From assembly GCA_014871385.1 (NCBI GenBank), contig CM026421.1, positions 25,476,752 to 25,540,751 on the forward strand: 64,000 nucleotides of DNA, in the 5' to 3' direction. Origin of the DNA: Ceratodon purpureus (Eukaryota > Streptophyta > Bryopsida > Pseudoditrichales > Ditrichaceae). The notes under the pieces are model-generated. The model was not told the DNA's origin. It saw nothing but the letters and a program-made list of their open reading frames with translations, and made no database searches. Below are positions 1-13,400 of the stretch, piece by piece. A program made the position numbers and the translations under genes. Numbering within the stretch: position 1 is the first letter of the stretch; each line of letters starts with the position of its first letter.

Positions 1-2358
1 TGGTCATTTTTCCTCGCACTCTACTCCCTCCGCACACACCACTAATAACCATACCTGACTCCTCTTTATAAACCGAACCTTGTACCCTTTAATCCTTCTC
101 AACAGTCTCCACCATCTTTTCTCATTCGCAATTTAACTCACAATACCATCTTCACCCTATTGCAATTCAACTCACATAAGGACGATGTCGATCAGGGTTT
201 TTTATTTCATTTTCAGCAAATACTCAACTGGCAACATAGAATTTTGATGTGTCACTAAATTTATCTATATTCATTCAATTTTTGAACATTAAATGATCTT
301 TCATCCATTTATTATTGATCTCATCCAAAAATCTGGCATCTTCATCTAAGTTTTGGGAACAATCGTTTCAAAATTGGCTTCTTCATCCAATTTTTTCCCT
401 TAAAATTAACAAAGGCGGTTTCTGGGGGAAAATTTTCGTCTTAATCTGGCTGCTAGCAGCCAGAAAAAAAATCACTGATGTCGATGACGAAACACTTAAC
501 TAAGATTTGAGATGAGAGTTGGCCAAGCCTGACACTGTTTTTATGAACATCGAAAAACGTAAGTGAGAAATTACAGAGATTGCTCAAATTAGACCTTTTG
601 TAGAATCGCATCTTTTGCTCATGAACCTCCGAACTGTTCAACACATATATACACACATTTACATGGACAGGTTGCCACCCCGAAGGAGTATGTCGAAAGA
701 GTCAGCCCAAGCCAAGCTAGCAGAAAATGTACGTCCCAATTCTGTAGTAAAGTTGCATCAAATAGTTTGGCGCATCATCAACCAAATAATTGCAGATGGA
801 CTCATGTAGCACAATCTGCTTGAAAGCTGAAAGCTAGACTATTCGTTGGGCACTCATGCGGGCACTCATCATAATTTGATGCGATAACATTCACTCGGCT
901 TGAAATAACAGCACTTGCAAACAGTTACGGTCTTCATGAGGGACTCAATCTTATTGATGTGAAATGGTTGCATCGCGAAATCACCAAACTGAGGCAGAGA
1001 TTGATGCAACCAGGTAACAAAGGCTCTCGGTCATCCTCAACCAGCTCGCATGCATATAGGACAGACATGGCGCTATGCAGATCGATGTTCACCTGGCCTG
1101 CAGCTTTAGGTGACTTCAGACATGAGCGAATTCAGGCCTCATAATGCTCTGACTCGTTGAAGGTTTACCGAAAAGATGTGTATGTTTGAACCACCTTGGC
1201 TGATTTTCACTAAGAAATTAACTAAGCATGAGAGATGATGCTTCGGGAGGGACCATAATCCGGCATGGACACAGTGCACAGAGTTTTATGGGTCAGTGTC
1301 TGCAATTCATGCTCACTTAGAATTAAGCTTCTGAGTTCATTGATTTGGCGCTTCTGTTTCAAGAGTGCCGTGTTTGGTCCCTAGCTTTAAATCCTCCAAT
1401 TTCTTTTTGCATGTTGGATTGCGAATTTTTGGGAAGACAACATCCTCAATCAAATCTACAAGCATTGGTGGTTTGGTTCTCAAGGTCAAGGTATTTGGCT
1501 CTTCAACCTGACATCCAAGCAATGTTTGCTAACTCCTCAATTTGCACGCAATGTTTGCTTGGCAATGTATGTCATTCTTCAATTATATGAAATCTTTGTA
1601 AAATCATGGATTGTGTCTTGCATCATGTCAGTCTGTCTTTCTAATTTCTTGGTTTCTTGCTCTGCCAAATGGAAATTACTTGTGAATGAACTTGATGTTG
1701 CTTATGCAATTCAAGTGAGAGGAACACCATTCTCCTTAAATACTGGCATACATGAAGAGTTTCTCGATTCAACACCCCATTTGTATATGCCCCTACATAC
1801 ACCCCTGGTAAAGATCAACCATAAGGATGTTATCTTCAACGGTGAATTCTTATAGTCCAGACATGGTAGTAATATACGTTTGGGAAATCAAGGTAGACTT
1901 TGAGAGGATGTTAATACAATATCTTAGGTGACTGTAATTTTTTGTCACATTAGTGCATAGTTTTCATGGTTTTACGTACCTAACTGGATCTGTCCCAAAC
2001 AATCGGAGAAGGTAACAGAAATAGGACCATGATGGGAGTGGGACCATGGTGGGAATGGGACCCATCCAAACGACAGGAAACAAGGCAGGCCAGAAGCGAA
2101 GAGAAGAGGAGAGAAGGAGCAAGTGACGAGGCTCGGGAAGCGAGCAGCAGGGACTAAGTTAACTTAACTTGTGCGGAGGAGCTGAGGAGGAGCTTGCGAT
2201 CCAAGCAAACCAACCCACAAACAAACCCACCACAATTTCTTAGACCTCTCTGCGATCAATCCGTCCCAATTTTCATCTTGTGAAGCAGGCAGCAGGCGTC
2301 AAGGAAGTGATCGAGTGCTGGGAGCTCGCCATTTGGAACACTCTCTTGAACGATCACC
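1..2358. other. Gene-free stretch and upstream region of the syntaxin gene
   Basis: No recognisable coding sequence was found on either strand; the open frames around 1340-1860 resemble no family I know. The last part, about 2020-2358, is richer in purines and probably holds the promoter and 5' leader of the syntaxin gene that starts at 2359. A short direct repeat of a GGGACCATGRTGGGA-type motif lies at about 2025-2065. Confidence 0.5.
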
Positions 2359-4406
2359 ATGTCGGCGTCGGATCCCTTCTACCTCGTCAAAGAGGAGATT
2401 CAGGACACTGTAAGTACACCACGCTTCATGGCTGAGATCGATGATGTTCTCTTCAGTGGTGATATGTTTCGACTTTCTATGTGGGAATGGTTTCTTGAGG
2501 ATCGAGTCTTTCTGCGGAATTGGGATGGATTTTGAGGAATTGGGCTTTTGGTGGCGTTGCGGAGAATTTGATCATTGGGTTTTTTGTGGGGTTTATCTTG
2601 ATTAGGGTGAACTTTTAGGTTATGGTTTGGAGTAGAGGTGGAAGAGTTTTTTTGAGTTCGCTTTGAAGGGTGGGTGTGTCTCTGTTCGTATGTCAGGATG
2701 TGGGAAGGAAGTGAATTTTAATTTGATGGTGTTGGGGTTTAGGTTACGAAGTTGCAGACAACATTGGATCGATGGGAGAAGTTGCCGGTTTCGTCCACAG
2801 AGCGGACCGTGCTCAGCAGGGAGATTCTATCCACTTGTGAGAGCATTGAATGGCAGGTATGCTGCACGCTTTCGATCATTTTTATAAGTTTGACCTAGAA
2901 TGTTTATTATTAAAAATCTTCCTACTCATCTTTTGTTAGCCTGATCGACTTCCTCAACAGTGGGACATGAACGTGAATTGTGGTTTGTTTAGGTTGACGA
3001 GTTGGATAAAGCAACCGGAGTTGCTGAAAGGGACCCAGCTCGCTTCAGTGTAGATGCCGCTGAAATTGAGCGTCGCAAAAGGTGGACTTCGTCTACACGA
3101 ACCCAGGTTCGTGGTCAATACCTAATTGAAGTTGATGAACTTGAATTGCATGCCATGATCATGTGGTTATTGGTCATTTACATTGCCTTATTAATGTGTT
3201 GCAGGTTCATTCGGTAACTGGGAAGGTGCAAAGCACACCTGTGAGGAACATTGGAACCGGTACTGGTGCAACCAATCGTCGAGAATTGATGAGATTGGAC
3301 GATCAATTTCAACAGACCCCTGTTCGTACTGATCATGACAGCTATATTTCTAATGAATCTGATCGACAAGAACTTCTCTTGAGGTGAACTCTTCTGCCAT
3401 TGTTTGTCGATGATGAGAGACATGCTGCAATAAATTAAATGCAGTCAATTATTTCGGACTGTATTGATGTCAACCATTTACCCTAAGCTTTAGCACATTT
3501 TACTGTCATACAAATAGCTCTCTAATTATGCTTTTTGAAGAAGGGGTTTCTCTCAGAGCCGTTAGCTTTTCGTTTCATTTATCTTGTGTGTAACAGAGAA
3601 CAGGATGATGATCTAGATGAATTGAGTGCAAGTCTGGGTCGTATTGGTCATGTTGGACTTCTTATCGACGAGGACGTGGGATTTCAGGTATGTCCTTCAT
3701 CGCTTCTTATAAGGCTTGGACACCATTTCTTGTTCTTAAGTTGTATCATTTAGCTAGATGATTCATTCACGTATTTTTATTGGCAGGTATTCGTTATCGT
3801 ATGAAAAAAATTAAAATGAATACAATTAGTTGGGGTCGTTTGATGGTTCTTTTGCTCCCTACATATCCTGGAACAGGGCATCCTTGCAGGTCATGTGACA
3901 AATCAGATCCTTTTAAGTATTAACTGGCCATGTGCTGCATGAGGATCACGATATACGTCGTCAATGCGTGCTCCTTGTCTGATCAAGTCCTTTATCTGGA
4001 TGTCTCATAGGGAGGGATCATGGATAAATTAAGCAGTGACATGGATGGCACGGCCACTCGACTTGACTTAGTTCAGGTACAGTGCTGCTCATGTATTATT
4101 TTGGGCTGTTACCTTTATTATTTTTGGCATACTCTTTCAAGACTTCCTGTTTGCATAACTCTTGCCATATACAGTGTTCTACTAGTGGCTGAGCAAATTG
4201 TGAATAAAAGATCCGAATTTGAGGAAAGTTGCTACAGCATGCGAGCCCTAGCAGTTTAGCTCACGTGGTGAATTTTATGATGTGATGGTGCGCAGAAAAA
4301 GCTTGCCACGGTGATGAAAAAAGCAGGCTGGAAAGCCCAGGTTCTCACGATAGTGTTTTTAGTCGTGCTTCTGGTGATACTCACGCTTCTCGTGTTTTCT
4401 GCTTAG
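2359..4406 (+). CDS. SYP61: SYP61-like syntaxin (Qc-SNARE of the trans-Golgi network)
   Basis: Seven exons join in frame: 2359-2409, 2743-2856, 2993-3106, 3205-3383, 3597-3687, 4011-4076 and 4296-4406, giving 241 residues, close to the usual SYP6 length. The start ATG opens MSASDPFYLVKEEIQDT, the family's typical N-terminus, followed by the syntaxin-6-type helical region (KLQTTLDRWEKLP, TCESIEWQVDELDKA). The SNARE helix begins near residue 150 (EQDDDLDELSASLGRIG), has its central-layer glutamine at about Q183 (DEDVGFQ), and ends KKLATVMKKAGWK before a C-terminal anchor (VLTIVFLVVLLVILTLLVFSA). In the family it drives fusion at the trans-Golgi network/early endosome. All introns are GT-AG. The residues after the central Q are GGIM, where angiosperm homologues usually have a charged stretch. 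Confidence 0.93.
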
Positions 4407-5513
4407 TCGTATACTGCGTTGGGGGTTAAAGGGAGGTAGATTCGAAGGTTTGCAGTGTCAAACTCCGTGCATCGCTACTACTTGCAACCGGAAGCTACAG
4501 TGGCCAGAAAGACTTCCGCTGGTCTCAGCGTAGAAGCGCCAAACATTACTGTAAATTAGTTGCTCAGCTTGCACAGTTATCATGTCATCCAAAAGTATTG
4601 GCCTACACTAGTTATGTATCATAGGTAGAATGGTTCTACACTACCCTTCATGTACAACCTAGGATTTTTCCAACGTCTGTATACAGTAGTTGGTAATATG
4701 ATGCAACGGAATCACACTGTTCAATTCTTTTCATTCAGTGAGTCATAGAGCTGTACGTATTACTTACTGTAGGTTCCAGCTTTGCCAGGCCAAACAGTCC
4801 CTGTGGAACCTTTTCAGTCATACGTAATTCGTATTCAATGAGTTCGAGGCAATCATGATTTCTGTATCTTGAGAAACTTGAAATACTGAAGATGCATAAA
4901 GACCAACTTACGGCTATTCATATTTCCTCTTAATATTCAAGCTGTTTGCAAATGACTTTTAAATCGGATGCACTCACACCACATGTACCGTACTCCAACG
5001 ACCAAGGCTGCTGGTTTGGAAAAGCAAATAGAAAAAAAGAAACTATGCGTTCGTCAAATCTGCCCTGAAGGATAACAAAGTATTTCTCAGTGTCGAAAAG
5101 GAGGACAAGTTTCAGACTGTCCTCGCACTTTCATCCATAGCAGAAAGGACTGGATTCCCAAATACGTAGCAGCATCTACCTCCATGTCTATAAAACCAAA
5201 GGGCACAGGACCAGCTTCAGCTTTACACGAGGATGTACAATGATGACTACGATTATAAGGACCTTGGGACATTCAAACTGTGCCCTAGACAACCCCGAAA
5301 AATATCTGTAGTACTGTCGAAATGACACTTTATAACAACAAGAAATATCTCTAAAAGCCTTCAGCCCGGTAATAAGAAAACCAAAATTGATGTATCAGTC
5401 GCATTCTTCAGCGCCTCCCTGCAATCGTCCAAAACACCCTCTTTAGTACATGCACATAAAGCTTTGCGTAACTGTACATGCTGACACAAAACACACTAGA
5501 TTCTTCCGACGCC
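4407..5513. other. Tail-to-tail intergenic region
   Basis: This is the 1.1-kb gap between the convergent syntaxin (+) and the 75-aa protein gene (-). It probably carries both 3' UTRs. I see no coding signal and no repeat. Confidence 0.5.
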
Positions 5514-6624
5514 TCAAACAATAGAAATAGCAGTGAAGGGGCTAACCACGTGAGCTGGAGAAGGAGCACCGGCCGCACGCTCAAGCTGTTGTATCCGCTT
5601 CTCCAATTGCTTGTAATACCCCTCTACCTAAACATCAAAACCACCAACAGCGTAGAACTTTAACAAACCAACAAGTTGATACAAATGCCTCAGGACAGAC
5701 ACATGTTTTGCAATTATGTGCTATTTCGCATGTAAAAAGGAACAAGCCCGCAGATAAATTACACGCTCATAATCGTGATACTTGCCAGCACTAACATCCA
5801 TGCCTAGAACAATAAATATCTTCAATCAAATCGTTTATCGCCATTATGTCTCGGAATGCTATCTAATAGGAGCTTAATCGTCTCCAAAGTGGGCACCAAA
5901 TTTGAGAAACATCTCAAACACTAGTAACCAGGGTTGCTTCTGACTTTCTGCTGCTAATTCGGCGGACCCTAAAGAAAAAATTCATTCTGAAAATGATTCC
6001 GAATCACACATCCCAAACATTGTTTCAAACCTCAAATCGAACAGAACCTCTTCCAGCAGTTTTCATAGCGAATATATAGTGAACTCAAAAACCCTAAATC
6101 GTCACAAACTCCACCAATTCCCAAGCACGCAACCTAGATACACTTCCCGCTGTCCAGTGCTTGGGAACACACCAGTAAAACCCTAAAATGAGAAAACAAT
6201 CTCCCATTCGAATAGACGTTCTAAAAAGGAAAAAACCGCAATCCGGACTCGAATTCAACATCCAATATACCCATCGCGCAAAGAATCACAACATCTTCAA
6301 AGTAAAATCCAGAAATTCTAATCAAAGAAAGCAATACCGATGGACACCATTCTGCGGCGACCCCACTAAAACCCAAATTTCAAGAACCCAATTCAAGCCA
6401 ACATCCGCCAGCGCACTCATAACAATCGACTGAGCTCAAAACTCACAACATCCCATGACCCACATCAACACACACAAAAACGCTCCCCGAAGCACAGCAA
6501 TACTACCCACCTCATCGGCGAGAATGTGGTGGCTGCCCCACACATCGCGCTGCAACTGGAACATGGCAATGCCCGACGCCACGGCGAAACCCGTGAAGAA
6601 GGACGTCGCACGCACTCGAAACAT
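5514..6624 (-). CDS. Conserved small plant protein: N-terminal hydrophobic segment plus coiled coil (75 aa)
   Basis: There are two exons on the minus strand: 6624-6511 and 5627-5514, each 114 nt, with a clean GT-AG intron (GATGAG|GTGGGT to TTTAG|GTAGAG). The product is 75 residues. It starts MFRVRATSFFTGFAVASGIA, which forms a membrane-spanning or signal-anchor segment, and continues through FQLQRDVWGSHHILADE into VEGYYKQLEKRIQQLE, a short coiled coil, then a small tail. The layout (one hydrophobic helix, the DVW-S-H-IL motif, YYKQLEKRI) matches a family of unnamed small plant proteins that I remember only in outline; I do not know its function. An in-frame ATG lies upstream at 6666, but the 6624 start gives the expected N-terminus. 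It was missed in single frames because each exon is short. Confidence 0.75.
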
Positions 6625-8077
6625 GGCTCCGGCCTCGCACCACAACACACCCCAACCCAACACCACACAACCCTATCCCACCTCTCGCCTTCACCTCCTC
6701 CTTCCTCCCTACAACTCCCCCGTGCTCATCACCCACATGCCCACCCCGAGAGACGCAATGAGCTCCTGATTGATCACGTCGACGCCCACCTCGCCCAATT
6801 CCTCGTCGCCGATGATCGATCCGAAACTGCCGATCTTCTGCGCCATCGCCGGAACCATGCCATGGTCGCAGCACCTGCGCTCGGCCATAGGACCATGTTC
6901 CTACGACCGTGTTCTCTCGAGTCCGGTCCCACGGTACTAACATGCGGTCTACGGTCGGAGGTTTACGGGTTCGTTGTATGACCATGGTGTAATTGCCGTG
7001 CTCGCAGGCGGGATTGGTCTGCTGTCCGCGGGTATAGAGAATCGTCTTGATGACCGTGGGTTAGGTGGCCGGGGGTAGGCGTGATCGAATTAAATGACGC
7101 GTGGTTTTAGGTGAGACCAGTCTGGGTAATGCAGTGGCGTATTCCGTGGGTTGTATGGGTTGATATCGTATGCCTGTTTTGTGTACTGTATTTATACCGG
7201 TTAGATGGGATGTCAGTGCAGGCTGCAGTTTTTTTGAGTTGAGACAATATGTCACATTCTCCTTTTGTTTGTGAGATGGGTGCGGATTCAAACAAAGGCT
7301 CTTTATCCCGGATTCACTCGTGATTTTGAAACGAGTTTTCTGGAGTGGATGCGGTTTTGAAGTTGGTGTTGTCATGGAATGGGCTGACTGTTGTGTAAAG
7401 TGCGTTTTTTTTGGGGGTATGGCCTATGAACATGAGTTGCCTTTTGTCAAATTATGAAGCACTGATGTGCAATCTGTGACGGACCAGTCTTGGTCCAACA
7501 TTTTGTTATAGTATTGCTGTAGGCATTTTTCCCCTTGTGTGTGGAGGATCGTTTGCTTTCTTTGACAGATGAGGCTTGGGATGCGTAGGCATGAAAGATT
7601 TATGGTCATTGTCTTTTGGTTGAGATGCATGTTTTTAAGCGCGGTTGCTTGACGTAGTGTAAAGTGAGAAAGGGGTGTGAAGAAATTCATGGGAAGAAGC
7701 TAAAGAGAGATGATTCAACGTTATTAAAAATCAAATGATGCGACATGCAAAGCTTGTGTGATTTAGTTACATATTTTTTACAATATTATAATTTTGAGTG
7801 TCCAAAATTTATGTTAGCGTTTAACAAACGCAACTGCACGATCTAAGAAAAATATATATTCATGATCTTTATTCATGTTCTTCAATTAAAAGACTATAGT
7901 TTTTTTTTTCTTTTATATAGATAGACTTGTGTCTAGTAGACAGAGACTAAAGGACGTTGGTTTTATGGACTTTTTGTATCTACAATGTTATTTCTATGAT
8001 TAGAAATTTTGAATTTTTTGAAATAAATATTTTAATTATTTTTTGAACTAAAACTTAATATACCACTATCACTATTC

Positions 8078-8144
<67 letters not shown>

Positions 8145-10200
8145 ATACTTATCATGCATAATATTGGCATCAAATGTGCATTCCAATAAAACATATTGTT
8201 ATTATTGTTTAGGCTAATTTGTATATTTATACATATATTTGATACCCTCTATAATCTAATAGAATAATGTAGACCATTTTATTTTTGTCCATTATATCAT
8301 CAAAGACAATTTTGCATAAGATTTTGGCATATTTTTAATTGGAATATTCTTCTTTTTACATGAAAGGAAGATGAATCTGCTTCTAAACTTCTAGACTTTG
8401 ATAAATTTTTCAATTTCAATTGACTAAGATTACTCATTTGAAATTTAAAAAATATATATCTATACTTTGATGACATGAGAATTTTGATTAGAGTTCAACC
8501 TTCTATTTGAAAAAAAATTACTTTTTATAATTTTATACTTTGAATCTTTTTCCTAAAATGAGTATGGATAAGTATAAGTATTGTAGTATTATATTATATT
8601 GCTTCTCAAGTAATCATAAATGTAGAAAATCAAAACCACATTTGGTCCATTCATTCAATGTTTTTAATTAAAGATGGACATAATCAAAGTTGCTATAGTG
8701 GCTCATTTAAGAGTGAACCTACTCCCTATTAGGGTATCCCAATTGTAACCATGCCCACAAAATAAAATTTAGTATAATCTTAATTACCTTTATATGTCCT
8801 AACGGCATAGAATAAAACTACAATCCATATTAATTAGTGGTTATTTCAACTTTCAAGATAAAAAACAATCTTATTGATGTGATTTGTTTCAATAGGTGCA
8901 GCTATATTTTGATTTTAAAAACTTGTGTGGTATTTAATAAAATTCTTAAAAATATTTTGGTATTTAAAACACTTATTTATAAAATATCATATTTATTTTT
9001 CATAGAGAAGAATTGATTGATAATTGTTGGTATGACTTGAATGATACATTTTACCATATTAAGACAACATTGAATATGGTTTTATCAACTGAATACAATA
9101 ATATTGTTTCTATTAGTTTATTTTGGAATATTATAATATTTGGAATTTTCTAAAAACAAATATTAGTTCAATTTGCCTTACAACAAGGCTCTTTAAATCA
9201 ATGTGGAAAGATATCATAAAAGAACATTTTGATATCACATGATGGTAGAAGCCTAAACATTGACTTTTTGGAGTAGAATTCATCTTTTTTGTAGAATTTA
9301 GTTAAAGGGTCCATACATTCTATACTCATGAGTTTTACTAGTATGCTCTTCAATACCACTAATTTCTAGTATAATTTTTACAAAGAATGTACCAAAATGA
9401 ATATCAAAGTCTCATCTATATCTAGAATAGGCAAAAAGCATGGATTATATCATATATGTGTGTGATGCAATTTTTTAAATACAAAAATATAGCAACTATA
9501 AATTTGATGTTGTGTACAACAAATTCCAATATGTATTAATGTCTTTTGTGTACTTAAATCGAGATGTATCATAGATTCGAATAAGGTATTTGAAATTGTT
9601 AAAAAATAATCATTGTAAAAACCAATAAATTTAATTAGTCTAATGCATTCATCGAAGTTCATTATAACTTTTATCAATGGTCTCGTTTTCAAATCCTTTG
9701 AATACGTGTTAGAAAGTGGGTGAGTGATTCAAAATATTTGAATTGAAATTTTTGATGTGATCAAGTTGTTGGAACATTATGTCATTAGAACAACGTACTT
9801 GGATATTATAGATATGGATAGAATAAAGAGGTAATCAAATTCACATGTAACATACCAATTGAGAAATAGATGACCTTATAATAGTTATTTTTTAGAGTTT
9901 TTTATTCATTACTATACATATATTTTAAACAAATAATATCAAAATTGTACAATTCTACACATCTGTCAATTTTTTTGCAATTAATTCAAAATGCATGCAT
10001 GAAAAGTTGTTTATATTGTAGAAATAGGTAAGAACTCCTATGAAACAAATGAAATATTTCATTGTATCTAACCATTAAAAATATCTACTTTACTTCATTT
10101 AGGCTTATCTTTCCTTACTTTTTGAAGAAATGCATGCATGTCCCGAAACAAATTGAACTAGAAAGTGTGGCAAATTAATTTTTTACACATTTAGTTGCGG
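6625..10200. other. Upstream region of the 75-aa gene, then AT-rich intergenic DNA
   Basis: Roughly 6625-7000 is GC-rich and open in several frames by composition; it is the likely promoter and leader of the minus-strand gene. From about 7700 the DNA becomes strongly AT-rich with no coding signal. Apart from the (AT)n run at 8082-8141 I see no clear element. Confidence 0.45.
8082..8141. repeat. (AT)n microsatellite
   Basis: About 30 uninterrupted AT dinucleotides in AT-rich intergenic DNA. Confidence 0.95.
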
Positions 10201-10602
10201 CCACCGTCACTGAGTGATAAGTAGCACTATCCAAATCTGAGCCTCTTCCGTCAAGAATCTGAGCTTTTACTTAGATCCAATGTTACAAAAAGTACACAAC
10301 CCAATGATAATCTCTGGATGGGGGTGAAGAAATAAGATTCGCAGAAACTGCACATACAGACAAACCATAAAGATCAACTCCATGAACCACCCACCAGAAA
10401 GTCAAAAGCAATCTCAAAGCCCAAAGTCACACCAAACTCAAAGCAAAGCAAAGGAATGAATCCCAACCTACACATCAACAACCAAATGCTATAAATGTTG
10501 TCTTCCACTCAAAAGCCAACCCCTACATACGTCAACAGTGCGCACCATTTTGCACAAGGCTGCTCAACCCCTGTTCCCATCCACTCACAAAGACTCACTT
10601 AC

Positions 10603-10820
10603 TCCAAGTCCCAAATTATCCATCCCCATGACACATCCGCGGGGGAATTCCTCATGCAGTTTCCTGCGAGGTTCAATGGTTGACTCCACAACATCACTCA
10701 TATAATTGTAGTTGTTTTTTTGTACCATGGTCTTGTAGCGATGAAGGAACCATGGGGGTGCCCCACCAATAGATGCATCAAGAGGCAGCTCGCAGAAGGC
10801 TTCAAACCACCGCTTAAAGC
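10603..10820 (-). other. Orphan exon-like segment, unknown protein
   Basis: A 218-nt open stretch on the minus strand is bounded by a good acceptor (TTGCAG before position 10820) and a good donor (GGA|GTAAG after 10603). Its translation includes FKRWFEAFCELPLDASIGG and PPWFLHRYKTMVQKNNY, which look like real protein (many aromatic and charged residues, no low complexity). I do not recognise the family, and I found no convincing partner exons within about 1 kb on either side. It could be an internal exon of a gene with long introns, or a leftover of a degraded gene. Confidence 0.35.
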
Positions 10821-13400
10821 CTGCAACAAATTCCATCAAGGTCAATATAGTATATTTATAGCAGCCCCTTCATCTGCCTATATTAAGTGCAGTTGACATG
10901 CTTTCCTTTCATCCATTTATTATTATTATAAATGATCATGCCTCCTCCCACACGGTAGGTATCATTCAGGCTTTCTATGGCCCCTTCCCACCTCCAAAAG
11001 TGGGGCCTCCCATGTTCTGCTACTTTCTACTTTATGTTTCTTTTTTTCTGTTCCGCGGGTAAAGCTACAGGGCAGCTCATATGCTTGGGGTCCTGGTCAC
11101 CGCACTCCAGTCACTCCATAGTTTCAAAGTTGCTTGTGGCATCCCCGGTTGCAGTTTAGCAACCCGGTATGATGTTATGAGTACATACAAGTTTGAATTT
11201 GTACACAGATATTCATGAAACAGGCCTGCCTTAATTGTGTTCAAAGTCATCTTCAGAAGATTCACTGAATCGGACAGAATTTTGGTGAACCTATGGAAGA
11301 GTGGAAGCCCTCCCCTAGATTTTGTTTTTACTGTGCAGCAGGGAGTGTAAGAAACAAGTCTATGTAATTACCCTTGTCAAGCATTGAGTTACCACAGTCC
11401 TTCTCCAGATCAATAAACCATGGAATTTAATAGCTGATTAGTGGATGCATTATGGATACAGATCATATTATCCTGGTCCACATTGTACAGCAAGTATAAT
11501 AGTAGTTGTAGGTCTCATGTGGTCTTGGTTTAAGTGCAATGTATCTTAATGTGCACAAATACCATGTGGCTGTTGTGGCGTTCTCATAAGTCACTGTGGT
11601 AATCACAAAGTTTTGTGGTGTAACACAACCGTCAATCCTTGACAATCCTAGCAGATCATACATTTATACTTACAGTGCATTTGTATGCGTAGCAGTTGAC
11701 ACTGCTTAGCCACCAATCCAGCCATGCACATGAAGATCATTGAAACCAAATCACTTAAGTGCCGTGCAATCAATCTTATAAAAAAGATGTTAGAAGGTAG
11801 TGTAAATTGCCTAGATATTGCTAAAGATCTTACATTCAACCACATAGTCGGTCGGGATTTTAGTAAAGAATCTCTTGAGTCCAAATTTGTTTTTATTACG
11901 GGTTGCAAATGCTTTAAGAAATAATGGTTTAAATAAACACGATGATTTGTCACGAATTTAAATTTTATGAAAAAGTAATACGAATAATGAAATTGAAAAA
12001 ATATAGTTTTTGTTCAAAAATTAAGATTTCTTCATTTTTTGACAAAAATCCACTGTAAAAAGAACACAAATGTCTAAAAAATAAGAAAATATTATCAAAA
12101 AAATCAATTTTCATCTGTATGTCATCATGATTTCCCATTTTTTCCAGAAACATTTATGGAAAAACCTACTATAGTCCATTTAGGAAGAAAAAATCCCTGC
12201 AATAAAAAAAATACGAATTCAAATTTAAAGATTTGAATATATACTATCCACACGTTTTCAAGAAATTACTCAAGATGGGATTTCCTCAGAATCAAAATGC
12301 TGCAAGGATTAATTTTACATCAACCCCCTTGTAACTTGGTATGTTATGATCCTCCATCCACATTAGATTTCTCAAATATGATTGCTGGTACCACAGCCTT
12401 AATAGTCCACTTAAACACAACAATACGAGGTTGACTTGCGCCTGGCAAATTGACCAATGACTGCCCAACTCATGCAAGTTGCAACGCCCCATGCGGCCCC
12501 AAAACTCAACCCAAACCAACCAGCATTGCATCCAAGTACACCCACTCCAGAAGCAAGCACATCATGCTAATTGCAAGTGAACCAGAGCACACCCTGGACA
12601 CCATTCCATGAACTCCAAGATGATACGCAATAAAGAAACCTCACTCCAACCCAACCCAACAAACGTACACACGTACACACTACAACAACATCAAAAAATC
12701 AAAACAAAACCCCCCATCCACACTCCAAAAAACCTCTTCGTTAAAAAATGACAAATCAATCCCTCACATTCAAATCAAACAACTCGGTTAGTCTCACTCG
12801 ACCGTTCCGTACCGGAATCCATCAAGGAGGCAAATTCAAGCTACCTTCCTTATACTCAACAACACGGATCCCACTAGTTTAAAACCAATATCGTACAAAC
12901 CAAATTGTCCATCAAAACAATCCTTTTTGAGTTAAAATCACACTAGACTAATTCACTCCCCGCCATTCCCATCACCCATCACCAATCCCATCCCACCCTC
13001 GTCCAAGCTCCGGCCAAGAAACCTCTCCATTTTAAAAGAAAGAAACAAACCAATCCCCTCACATTCAAAACGAACACAGTACAAACCCAATTGTCTGTCA
13101 AAACAGACAACAATCAAAAACACACTAGACTAATTAATTACTCCCTCATTCCCATCACCCATCACTCATCACCCATCACCCATCCCATCCCATCGGCGCC
13201 AGAGGTAACTTAGCCCCCAGTTCACAAGACATGAAAGTGTAGAATACAAACAACAGAGACGACACAAGACACAAGACAGAAGGCGCCTTCCCTCCACCGA
13301 CCTCTGGGTAGAGGGGCAGTCCGCCGTATTCTACCTGAGCCCCCCGCCGTACGCGCCTACAACCCATACGCCCGACCGCCGGTCGCCTGTCCGACCCCCA
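10821..13400. other. Intergenic stretch without recognised genes
   Basis: Mixed-composition DNA with no frame resembling a known protein. From about 12,600 to 13,200 it becomes rich in C and A, with repeated short words such as CCCATCACCCATCA at about 12,970 and 13,155. Confidence 0.4.

Noticed and set aside
6512..6985. 157-codon minus and 151-codon plus frames
   Set aside because: GC-rich composition shadows. The real product here is the short exon 6511-6624, in another frame.
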